The notes beneath the pieces were generated by a model that saw nothing but the letters and a program-made list of their open reading frames with translations, did not search any database and was not told the origin of the DNA. Of a stretch of DNA of 64,000 nucleotides, positions 46,301 to 58,800 are shown piece by piece (within the stretch, counting starts at the first letter, position 1; each line of letters starts with the position of its first letter). The translations under genes and the position numbers were made by a program. Location of the stretch: the NCBI GenBank assembly GCA_029721515.1, contig CM056553.1, positions 2,927,001-2,991,000 on the forward strand. Reading direction: 5' to 3'. This DNA is from Synanceia verrucosa (Eukaryota > Chordata > Actinopteri > Perciformes > Synanceiidae).

Positions 46301-49300
46301 AGCAGCAGCTCTCGGCCCAGCACCTCGTTGCCGTGCATCCCTGCAACGTATCTGAACTCTGGTTCACCTGCAGGAGGCGCCAAAACACAGACAAGGAACT
46401 TTAAGTTAACGTATCTGATATATTTTCAAAATGTTGTTTTCCAAAATGAGTCCTAGAAGACGTCATCCAAAACTTGACAGAGTGAAACCCCAACAGGCAG
46501 AGCAAAGATGATAATATTCCCACATGACCTGAGCTGTCAGACACATCATCCTCTTTCACAGACCCCATTCAAAGAGCTGGACCTGTTTCCTGTTTGCTCT
46601 GCATGCATTGACGTGCTGCTCTGAAATCTCACACATCCTCCTGATGCTGTTTATGAGGAGGAGTTTCAACTCACACACATTTTTCAGATGGTTTTACTTC
46701 AGTGACTGGAGCTGGAAACACTACTGAGGGTCTTGAATCAGTGTTTCAGTTGAGTGGAGTAACTTGTACAGCAAAAATATCATGAAAATATAAGGTTAAA
46801 ATTGAGTTTTAGTTTGTCTTTCTGTGGCACAAACTTATTATTACATAAAAAATATTTATCTAATCTAAAAGTACACATATTAAGGTGAAAGTATCAGTGA
46901 AGCAGCCAAGACAGCAGCAGTGATATATAAATGTTTTAGAGTAGAAAAGACACAGTACAACAGAGAAAACCCCTGCTTCTAACAGTGTGGATATAAGTGT
47001 GAGGATATTTCCAACTGTAAGCACAGAAGTGGCAGAAAATACTGTGAACTCAGTGATAGAGCATGAGACCAACACTGAAAATAAAACAGACTGAGATGGA
47101 TCAAGCGACTGAAAAGAGTGAAGGGAAAAACTATTTTTCTTTGAGGCCACTACACATTAACATGTCAATTATAATTTATTTATCCTCCAGTCTAACATCC
47201 AGTTCAATACATACTGTACATTTCCTGTTTATACTCTCAGTAGTTTTTCAGCTTATTTTTCTGTTTACAGTCTAAGATTTCTATTCTTATTTTTATACTT
47301 ATTTTTATACTATTTTTCTATTTACATTCTAAGATGTTTTTGTACTTATTTTTATGCTTATTTTTCTATTTACATTCAAAGATTTCTATACTTATTTTTA
47401 CACTTATCTCGTTTTTGTACTTATTTTATGCTTGTTTTTCTATTTACACTATAAGATTTCTATACTTATTTGTACACTTAGCTCATATTTTTATACTTAT
47501 TTTTATGCTTATTTTTCTATGTACATTTTAAGATTTCTACACTTATTTTTATACTTATCTCATATTTTTATATTTATTTTTATGCTTATTTTTCTATTTA
47601 CATTCTAAGATTTCTATACTTATTTTTACTCTTATCTCATATTTTTATACTTATTTTTATAGTTATTTTTCTATTTACATTCTAAGATTTCTATACTTAT
47701 TTTTACACTTATGTCATATTTTTTTTAATTTATTTTTATGCTTATTTTTCTATTTACATTCTAGGATTCCTACTTATTTTTACACTTATGTCATGTTTTT
47801 ATTCTTATTTTTATGCTTGTTTTTCTATTTACATTTACAGACAGTAAGTCAAGATTGTGACTTCCTGTCTTGATATAAGATAAAAGGTTATATTTTGGGT
47901 TTTTGGTGATTGAGAGAGGAGGAGAGTGAGGGGATGACATGCAGCATTGGGTTCAAAGCCTCAAATAAGGTTCTGTCTACTTCTGTCCATGCTAGTTTTA
48001 ATGATTTCTGTAGTTTTACTCGGCTTGAATGATCATGCGTTCCACTCAGCCAGATTAACATGCATTGAAACGAGCTGAAATAGCCTTTGGCAGAGACTTT
48101 AGAGGATTTGAAACGCTGGATGGACGGCCATGATCTGCCTGTGGGCAGAGCTGAGGAGGTCAGAGAAAACATTTGTGCACCTCAGAGCAAATGAAGGAGA
48201 CCTCTGGTCTGTGCAGCTTTATGTTCCTCACAGTGCTGGACTGTGTCGTCCTGCAGGGTTTGGTGCAGAGGCAGCCCTAGCAGAGCTCAGACCCCTCAGT
48301 TTCTCTTCACGTGTCTCACCCAGCTCGTGTTTTCCAGGGTTGTCAGAGATCTCCATGACATAGAGCTTCAGACCAGTGTAACTCTTCCCGATGCTGTAGA
48401 TGCGGGTGATGTCAGGACACGCCTCGTTCACGGACTTCATCAGCTGGGAAACAACAACATTTAGTCTTTTAGGCATGCGTGCATGGTGTGCAGATAGGGC
48501 TCGTTCAATCATTTAACAGGTTTGTTTCTGGGAAAGATCACTGCATAAGAACATGAAGGTGATGGATCAAGTAGCAAAATACTTTTCTTTATACAGTTAT
48601 TCATGCATTTTTTTACCATGTTCACTGTTAAATATGTGTGTACTGCTGCTGAAAAAGGGATTTGCTACACATTATTCAACCTAAAAAAAGAAGAAAAAGT
48701 GCTTATTGTTTGTGAATTCTAGTTAAAGGCATTTTACCCTTAAACAAAGAAAAACTCATCTCTGTCCTCTGCATTGTGTTTAAACACTGGATGAGGATCT
48801 GTTGGTTTCTGTGGGCTGAGCATCAGATACAGGATGCTGCCATGAAGGAGTGAAGCCTCATTTCATATTTGTTTTGGTCAGACTGAGCCCAGACCACACT
48901 GTGGTTTTACCTTTCTCATCTCCTTGTAGTTGTGGTGTCTGAAGTCCAGTTTGTCTCTGGACTCTGCTGGTTCTCTCTGCCACCCATAGATATTATTTGG
49001 ATCTGTGATCATGGGAAAGATGTGCGTTATGATGATGAAATATTTAATATATACATAAAAACACCTGCAGCTGCCTTCTTGTACCTGGGAGAGCGCAGCC
49101 CAACACCTCGGCTCTCAGGCAGATGTTGCCTTGCGTCCCGTTCTGGTACCAGGTCTGAGGGTTGATCCGGATGTACCGGGCCACCGTGGAAGAGTTGAAA
49201 AGAGCGAGGACAGGTGTCTCCGTGTCCTGGTTTCCTTCATAGACCTGCAACACACGGAGACGTGGTGAAATAAAAGGAAGTGAGGAGACTTTCTCATCAT

Positions 49301-49467
49301 GTCACCCTTCCTCCTGTCCATCTGTGGCCTAAACTACAGATTGAAAATACTTTTATATAATTTAAAACATTCATTTCTAGCTTATATCTGGCTTGTCATC
49401 CTCTTCTTTTTATTTTTTATTTCTGAATTGTACTGTACTTCTCTCTTTGGAACATATGAATGACTTA

Positions 49468-49518
<51 letters not shown>

Positions 49519-49534
49519 TGTATATATATATATG

Positions 49535-49574
<40 letters not shown>

Positions 49575-50033
49575 ACAGTTTTTTTTTTTTTCTGGAGCAC
49601 ATTTGAACCAGTCTGATGGATCTTTGCATGATTCATGGTCAGCTGTGGCTGTGGTCTAAATGCCTTAAAACCATCCGTATAAACAAACCAAAACCACAGC
49701 TGCAAAGTTTCCAAACCACTTTTGGCGTAGAGCAGGGGGCTCTCATAAATAATAACCAAATAACACAGCCCTGACGCTGGACTGTGGTTATTAAAATAAA
49801 TACATAATTTTTAAAATTGTTAACATGCTGTGACAGAAGAAAAAAAATGAATTGGGAATAAAATTAAAATAACATACTGTACATTGATTATACTGTAAAA
49901 TAATGGAAATAAAAATAATGGAAAATAAAAAGTATTTTACTTGTTGATCTTAGTGTTATTGTTTTTTTAATTATTTTTATTATTTTCACTTTGTAGCACT
50001 TAATGTAATGAAAAGTGCTTTATAAATAAAATG

Positions 50034-50065
<32 letters not shown>

Positions 50066-52499
50066 ACTTATTGGTTGATCTAATTCTTTTTCCCATTATT
50101 TGATTAATCTATCAGCCTATAAAATGTAAAAAAAAATGCTTATGTGAAATCATGCAGTTTTTGTCTTTATTTTGATGAAATAGTTGGAACAGTGGTAGTT
50201 AGCAAGTCATTTAACTGCTGACAGAGGATGGGGAAGTCTTTGGGGGTTGCTGCTTGTCTGGGTCAGGGGTGGATTGAGTGGACTCTGGGGTCAAAGGTGA
50301 AATCTTTACAGTTATAGTGACTCTAAATGACTCCTCTGTTCTCTCCTTGTTGCTTGGAGTCGTCCTGTTGCTGCTGATCTTGTCTGGAAGTTTCTTTTCC
50401 TCTGCCAGCAGGCCTTTCACAGCCTCCTCAATAAAGACCTTCACCTGCTCAGTGGGAGTGATGACACCGACAGGAGGGCTGATCGGCCGGCTGAGTTCGG
50501 TATCAGACCACGCCTTTCTGCAGGGATCCAGCGGCTTACAGGCCTGCAAGTGGAACATGCCGGCGAGCTCATGAGCCAGCCACTCAGAGAAGGAGGACAG
50601 CTTGTCCTGGCTGATCAGCTCCTCCAGCCCCGTCAGAGCTGCTTCATCATTCTGGATGCTGCTGCTGTCTGAGTTCAACGACTGCTCTATTTCCTCCCTC
50701 TCGGTCATGCTGGTGACCCTGGGCTCAGGTGAGCCAGCTGGTGGGATGTGTGGGGTTTCCTCTTGTTGTTTCTTTTTAATGAGCTCTCTGAATTTTGTGA
50801 TGCAGCTCTGAAGTTTCCTCAGGCAGCGGAAGAATCCTTGCTGACTCTCCTGTTCTGTCTTTGAGAACCTCCTTTTGGTGGTCGGGTGTCCAGCAGTGCC
50901 TTCATGGTCCTGACGGTTTTCCAGGCTCTGAATGATGGAAGTTATCACCTTCGCAGTATCTGGATCAAAAAACGGATGGTCGTTGCACCACGGTGCATCA
51001 ACCTGTGAAGAGCTTTCAGGAGGAGGCGTGCTGGAGAAGGGCTTCTCCGTCACCATGGAGACTCTGCAAACAGACACTGACTGGTCATTTCTCTTAATGA
51101 CAGTATAATTTACATATTTGACAATAAAACAATATCATCAATATCATCCTAATCTGTGGTTGTAATTTCACAGAACAGAGTTATTCTTCACCTGCTCTCC
51201 CTGCCGTCAGTTTGCGTCTCCTCATCTTGGGTCTCCTCATCTTGGGCCTGCAGATGGACCGTCAGAGACGGGACCACAACCTGTAGGACCAGCTCAGCGA
51301 CCACCCTGACGAACCTCCTGGACATCTGGGCCAGGTGAGCTTGAGTTACCTGCAGGGAAAAGAAGCTTTAATATGGACGGATTCATTTACCTGCAGCTTC
51401 TGACCTCTGGGTCAAACAGAAGCTGCACAATTAATATATTTGAGCACAAACTTTTCATATCATTTAAGCGTTAAAACAGCTGAATTAAGAAAACAGTTAA
51501 GGCAGTACTATAATATTCAAGGTTCATGAGTCATTATGCACACATAATGAAATTTTGTACAGTCTCTCAGCTTAAAGGCACACATAAATAAGTAATAAAA
51601 ATAAAGATATAAAAGATATAAAAATATTAAAAACCCGTATTTGCAGAAGAGATGTAATATTAGCAGCAGAAAAGTAATATTTGCAGCAGAAATGTGATTT
51701 TGCAGCCAAAATGTAATATTTACAGCAGAAATTGCAAAGAAAATGTGGAACAGGAGTAGATAAAGTGTATTTTAAAGTGCATTATTTCACTTAAATACTA
51801 TCATTTTACACAGTATAACTTTTTCGTTATTTCTTTTCCCAGCTCTAGTTGTGTTTAATCACAGGAATATCTGCACTTTAAGCATGAACCCCTCCCCTCA
51901 GGTAGATGTCAGGTGGGACTTACCGGGTCTCTCATCCGGTCCAGGATACTCTCCCACTGTCGTTCCTCCAGGCGGTTAAAGACGGACAGGAGGTCGGAGA
52001 AGAGGTCCTGCTCCTCCTGCTCCTCCTGCTCCTCCTCCATCCTCTCCGTCATCACCCACTCAGACACAAACCGCAGGGCCGCCTCCCGCTGCTCATCCCG
52101 GCTCCTCGGTAGGTCGGTACCGGTGCTCAGACTGGTTCTCCGTGCTTCCTCCATGACGGTGGGTCGGTATTCAGCTAAATATCTGATTTATAGATATATA
52201 TAAACCTTTATATGAGGAGCTGTAGCCTTTATATGAAGAGCTGTCCGGGTCCCGTTTCAAAGCCGTTAATAAAAACCTGTTTTGGTTTTAAACGGATCGT
52301 TACATACCAGCATTATTGTTACCATGACGACGAAGGTGCCTTCAGCTTGTAGAAGTAGCCTAGCACCTGTATTTGAAGTTAAACCATAATGTTCCTCTAA
52401 AAAAGGCACAACAGACATATTTATTTATTGACTTATTACTGGCTTTTATCTTAAATAAATTAAATGTGTATAATTATCATTATTATTATTATTATTATT

Positions 52500-52530
<31 letters not shown>

Positions 52531-52704
52531 TATATTGTGACAATTCTATTGTTATTATTTTATTAGTATTAATGACTTATTGATTGATCTAATTATTTTT
52601 CTCATTATTATCATCATTATTTTTATTATTATTATTATCATTATTTTATTGTTAATGACTTTGTTATTGATCTAATCCTTTTTCCCATTATTATTATTAT
52701 TATT

Positions 52705-52754
<50 letters not shown>

Positions 52755-52846
52755 TAATATCTTGTGACAATTCTATTGTTATTATTTTATTAGTATTAAT
52801 GACTTATTGATTGATCTAATTCTTTTTCCCATTATTATCATCATTA

Positions 52847-52883
<37 letters not shown>

Positions 52884-55800
52884 CATTATTTTATTGTTAA
52901 TGACTTTTTTATTGATCTAATCCTTTTTCCCATTATTATTGGTTGATCTAATTCTTTTTCCCAATATTTCATTAATCTATCAGTCTATAAAATGTAAAAA
53001 AAAAAAAAAAATGCTTATGTGAAATCATGCAGTTTTTGTCTTTATTTTGATGAAATAGTTGGAACAGTGGTAGTTAGCAAGTCATTTAACTGCTGACAGA
53101 GGATGGGGAAGTCTTTGGGGGTTGCTGCTTGTCTGGGTCAGGGGTGGATTGAGTGGACTCTGGGGTCAAAGGTGAAATCTTTACAGTTATAGTGACTCTA
53201 AATGACTCCTCTGTTCTCTCCTTGTTGCTTGGAGTCGTCCTGTTGCTGCTGATCTTGTCTGGAAGTTTCTTTTCCTCTGCCAGCAGGCCTTTCACAGCCT
53301 CCTCAATAAAGACCTTCACCTGCTCAGTGGGAGTGATGACACCGACAGGAGGGCTGATCGGCCGGCTGAGTTCGGTATCAGACCACGCCTTTCTGCAGGG
53401 ATCCAGCGGCTTACAGGCCTGCAAGTGGAACATGCCGGCGAGCTCATGAGCCAGCCACTCAGAGAAGGAGGACAGCTTGTCCTGGCTGATCAGCTCCTCC
53501 AGCCCCGTCAGAGCTGCTTCATCATTCTGGATGCTGCTGCTGTCTGAGTTCAACGACTGCTCTATTTCCTCCCTCTCGGTCATGCTGGTGACCCTGGGCT
53601 CAGGTGAGCCAGCTGGTGGGATGTGTGGGGTTTCCTCTTGTTGTTTCTTTTTAATGAGCTCTCTGAATTTTGTGATGCAGCTCTGAAGTTTCCTCAGGCA
53701 GCGGAAGAAACCTTGCTGACTCTCCTGTTCTGTCTTTGAGAACCTCCTTTTGGTGGTCGGGTGTCCAGCAGTGCCTTCATGGTCCTGACGGTTTTCCAGG
53801 CTCTGAATGATGGAAGTTATCACCTTCGCAGTATCTGGATCAAAAAACGGATGGTCGTTGCACCACGGTGCATCAACCTGTGAAGAGCTTTCAGGAGGAG
53901 GCGTGCTGGAGAAGGGCTTCTCCGTCACCATGGAGACTCTGCAAACAGACACTGACTGGTCATTTCTCTTAATGACAGTATAATTTACATATTTGACAAT
54001 AAAACAATATCATCAATATCATCCTGATCTGTGGTTGTAATTTCACAGAACAGAGTTATTCTTCACCTGCTCTCCCTGCCGTCAGTTTGCGTCTCCTCAT
54101 CTTGGGTCTCCTCATCTTGGGTCTCCTCATCTTGGGCCTGCAGATGGACCGTCAGAGCCGGGACCACAACCTGTAGGACCAGCTCAGCGACCACCCTGAC
54201 GAACCTCCTGGACACCTGGGCCAGGTGAGCTTGAGTCTCCTGCAGGGAAAAGCAGCTTTAATATGGACAGATTAATTTACCTGCAGCTTCTGACCTCTGG
54301 GTCAAACAGAAGCTGCACAATTAATATATTTGAGCACAAACTTTTCATATAATTTAAGCATTAAAACAGCTGAATTAAGAAAACAAACACACAATCTATT
54401 TGTCTGGGGAGGGATGGTTAAGGCAGTACTACAATATTCAAGGTTCATGAGTCATTATGCACACATAATGAAATTTTATACAGTCTCTCAGCTTAAAGGC
54501 ACACATAAATAAGTAATAAAAATAAAGATATAAAAGATATAAAAATATTAAAAACCCGTATTTGCAGAAGAGATGTAATATTAGCAGCAGAAAAGTAATA
54601 TTTGCAGCAGAAATTTGATTTTGCAGCCAAAATGTAATATTTACAGCAGAAATTGCAAAGAAAATGTGGAAAAGGAGTAGATAAAGTGTATTTTAAAGTG
54701 CATTATTTCACTTAAATACTATCATTTTACACAGTATAACTTTTTCGTTATTTCTTTTCCCAGCTCTAGTTGTGTTTAATCACAGGAATATCTGCACTTT
54801 AAGCATGAACCCCTCCCCTCAGGTAGATGTCAGGTGGGACTTACCGGGTCTCTCATCCGGTCCAGGATACTCTCCCACTGTCGTTCCTCCAGGCGGTTAA
54901 AGACGGACAGGAGGTCGGAGAAGAGGTCCTGCTCCTCCTGCTCCTCCTGCTCCTCCTCCATCCTCTCCGTCATCACCCACTCAGACACAAACCGCAGGGC
55001 CGCCTCCCGCTGCTCATCCCGGCTCCTCGGTAGGTCGGTACCGGTGCTCAGACTGGTTCTCCGTGCTTCCTCCATGACGGTGGGTCGGTATTCAGCTAAA
55101 TATCTGATTTATAGATATATTTAAACCTTTATATGAGGAGCTGTAGCCTTTATATGAAGAGCTGTCCGGGTCCCGTTTCAAAGCCGTTAATAAAAACCTG
55201 TTTTGGTTTTAAACGGATCGTTAAATACCAGCATTATTGTTACCATGACGACGAAGGTGCCTTCAGCTTGTAGAAGTAGCCTAGCACCTGTATTTGAAGT
55301 TAAACCATAATGTTCCTCTAAAAAAGGCACAACAGACATATTTATTTATTGACTTATTACTGGCTTTTATCTTAAATAAATTAAATTTTATTTTACTGTT
55401 GTTTTTGTTCTGTCATTCTCTGGCTGACAAATCTGTGTTTTATTCAGTGGATAACAGGTTAGTCTGAGAAGGTCCATATGAGCATGTCATTAAAAAAAAA
55501 CAACAAAAAACAAAAAAACATTTTTGTTTATCGTTTGTTCCTGCGGCCATAAAAAGGAAACAACAGAGCATGATGTTGTTGGAAAACAAACGACGAGAAA
55601 ATTAGAAGGAAGCAGTTTCTACCATAAAAAGCTCACCTGATGTATGTGCAAAGGACCCCCAGCATAAATATTTTTTTATGGTGAACAGGAATTTTAATGT
55701 TGTTTTATGATTTTTTTTTTTTTTATTTTTCCTTTATTGAGTCTGGTTGAACTTCCTCTTTTATTCAAAACCAGTAAATAATAATAATGATAATAATAAT

Positions 55801-58800
55801 AATAATAATAACAACAACAATGGGAAAAAGAATTAGATGAATCAATAAGGCATTAATAATGATAAAATATAATAATAATAAAAATAATAAATATATTATT
55901 ATTATTATTAATTGTATTGATACTTTATATATATTATAATTTCATTTATAAAGCACTTCATTACATTAAGTGCTACAAAGTGGATACAATAAAATTATTA
56001 AAACAATAATAACAATAAGATAAACATTTTTTCACTATTTTTTTAACGTTCTGTTCACTTTTTCATGCAGTATATTTGGCTGACTTTTGGTGGATTTCTT
56101 TTTATTGTAAAATAAATTTGGACACTTCTTGTACCATCTTTTGCCAATTTTGAGCAAATGTTCCCACCGTTCCAACGAAGGCTGCAAAGAACTTTATTAT
56201 AATATTATAACAATAAAGTTCTCCTTGACCTTCTTAATGTGAAATGTTTATTGTTATAACAATTCTTTTCTTGCTGTAACTTTATCCTGTTTATGTTGTT
56301 ATATCACAAAACAGTTAACATAAAAATATATATTAGGCTAATTGTTAATTATCATGTTAGTGTGATACTATTTTCTTGTATTTTTCTGACATGACAGCAG
56401 AGCGCTGCTTTAGAAACTAAAGTATACCCATTAAATAAAATGTCACCAGTAACTTACCTTATATGAAGAGTAGTTTGTTCATTTGACAGGAGAACATCAT
56501 GATGATAGGTTATTAACTTGACTTGAGCCTCACAATATTTTCCATAAGAAAAAGAGAAATCCTCATTCACCAGAGAGAGATCAGAGCTGAGTCTGAATGT
56601 TGGAAAAGAAGAAGAAGAAGAGGAAGAGGTGGACTCACGGCCTCTTTGGTCCCGTTCATACTCGGCTTCCAGACCAGCGAGTCGTTGCTGAACTGAACCT
56701 TGTAGGTGTGAACCAGGTTCCAGCTGAGGGGGAACAAGACACAGTGCTGACATCACATGATTAAACACAAAAAATAAAACATCTGTGGAGTCCTGAACAA
56801 GACACCACGAGAGGAAACCATCATGCATTTACACTGAAAGATGTTTATTATCAAATTAACAGCAACTTACTGCCAAAAAAAACCCATATAAATAACTACA
56901 GCAAGTGTAAAGTGACTTATTCACAGATTTTATGGCATGCTGTAGAAAGAAATGTTACTGTAATTTATTTTATAACCTACAATAAAACTGTTATTTAGCT
57001 GTTGCTGCAGTAACAGTAACAATAGAAAAATCAGAACATTTAGGAGCAGTTTGAATAATAGAATTTTTTTTTTTATTTATTCACCCGCCACAGCAGCATA
57101 GACAAATTACAGTAATAAAAAATAAAACAATAAAGCCATAATAGGATAAGTAATAATAATAATAGAAAAAAATATATATCATGTAGGAAGAAAAATATAT
57201 TTTAATTGCAAATGAAATGTTAGTTAAACACAATTATTATATTAGTATTATATTGTCTTTATCATGTGTTTAACTAGTGTACTTTATATTTCTGCTTTTT
57301 GCTTTGCTGTGTATTTTACATTGTGTTCTTATGCTTTGATAAAGAGTGCAATGTAAATAAAATTTAGTATTATTTGTATTATTTACTCGATGAATAAAAT
57401 GTATTTTTTACTATTTCTTATGTGGAATACAGTAATAATAATAATAACAGATCAATAATACCAGTGTAAACAGATCACTTTTGATAGTTTTTGTTGGCCA
57501 TAATAAAATAATGAGCCAAGGTGTGGTTAAGCATGATAATCCTGAAGGATGTAATAATTCGGAGTTAAGTGTTTGAACATTCAGAGTCAGATCCTGCGAC
57601 CTTTGACCTGCAGCACTGACCTCCAGATGGAGCTGCGACCCTGCAGGATGACCCCAGTGAAACGAGTCAGCCGCCGGGCGTCAACCTCCAGCCACTGCTT
57701 CCTGTCTCTGTACTGAGCACACCAGCCGCCATCGTAGATGTCGCCGTCCTCGATGCCAGACTGCGGACAGGAAAGGAGCAGTGATGCTGTTACTACTCTG
57801 TGTAATAGATTACATCCTCGGCTTGCTGTGTGGTTACCTGGATGTTGAGGCGACCACGGTGGGGGCCCAGGCCTCTGCGTTTGTAGGACGACGCTCTCAG
57901 CTGGGTGTCTTTGACCTTCAGCGACTCCAGACCCAGAGGAGGACATTCTGCCACAGTAACATGTGGATAAATACAGCATATATATGAACTTTGTGCTAAT
58001 TTGTGTGACTTGGACAAACTGCCCAAAATGCATTGCCAGAGATGTGCTAATTTTGACAGCCCTAATATACACTATATATGCTGCTAAAATCAGAGCGACA
58101 CCACATTAGCTCTAATAAGTGCCCTTTTGCTTGTTCGCCCATTTCACGTTACATATTAATACTTTAACGATGCTCTTTGGTGGATTATTTGTTTGCCGAA
58201 TTACAGGAGAAGCTTGGACACATTCAGAAAAGATGGTTAATCTAATTTTATCAGCATGTTTGAGCGTTAGATATGACTGCGTTGTTAGTTTCCTTGATTT
58301 TTTGAATGGAGTTCTGCTTCATGACCTGCCAGTACGTCTCTGGTAATGCATTGAGGGCCGTTTGTCCAAGTAGAGTGTCATTCTTGTAGAGACCGGCCAT
58401 TGAAAGCATGCAAAGTGAAGGTTACAAGAGAAAGAAGCAAACTCTGGTGAAATTAAATACAGTAGCCTAAATTTGACTTGAGTTATTTCACATTCCACTT
58501 TGAGCCAACTTTGAGGTGTTTTTAAAATGAAAATGAAATGACTGTTTTAAAAACATCTCAGCTCACTTTGCTCCTTGCTTCACTCCATCAGTGTTTGCTG
58601 ACTGTCTACAAACACACTCACATGTACATATAACCTACAGTAGCCTACAAATTAGAGATGCACCGATCCGATGCCGGGATCACATATTGGCTCCGATGTT
58701 GACTAATTTAGCTGGATCAGATATCTGATGAATGAGGATGATCCAGCATACCAATCCAATCACTTCAGTTCTGTTTGCAACGCCGGTTATGTCAACACGC

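Larger units (their letters stand above)
50068..52465. repeat. Tandem duplication unit A (2.4 kb)
   Basis: Collinear with unit B at 52936-55386 at very high identity by eye. It starts at TTATTGGTTGATCTAATTC and ends at CTTAAATAAATTAAAT. Both units hold a complete copy of the same three-exon gene and its upstream sequence. Unit B has a few small insertions, including about 33 bases near 54386-54418. Confidence 0.93.
52936..55386. repeat. Tandem duplication unit B (2.45 kb)
   Basis: Head-to-tail partner of unit A. It contains nested copy B, its two introns and about 300 bases upstream of its start, including the X-box-like motif and the repeated CCTTTATATGARGAGCTGT phrase. It ends at 55386, where sequence diverges from unit A. 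Confidence 0.93.
49245..56638 (-). other. cpxm1: CPXM1 intron 5, host of a tandem nested gene pair
   Basis: A 7.4-kb intron separates the exon encoding YKVQFSNDSLVWK (56639-56723) from the exon beginning VYEGNQDTETP (49085-49244). It contains an AT microsatellite (49472-49574), two duplicated units each holding an intact three-exon gene on the same strand, the microsatellite block between them, and AT-rich sequence with poly-T and AAT runs (55387-56400). Confidence 0.9.

Noticed and set aside
47334..47608. Phe/Tyr/Leu-rich open frames resembling membrane segments
   Set aside because: They are translations of the 77-bp AT-rich minisatellite.
47275..47845. Regular repeats that might suggest a CRISPR array
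   Set aside because: Repeat units are contiguous and diverged with no constant repeat/unique spacer pattern, and the DNA is vertebrate.
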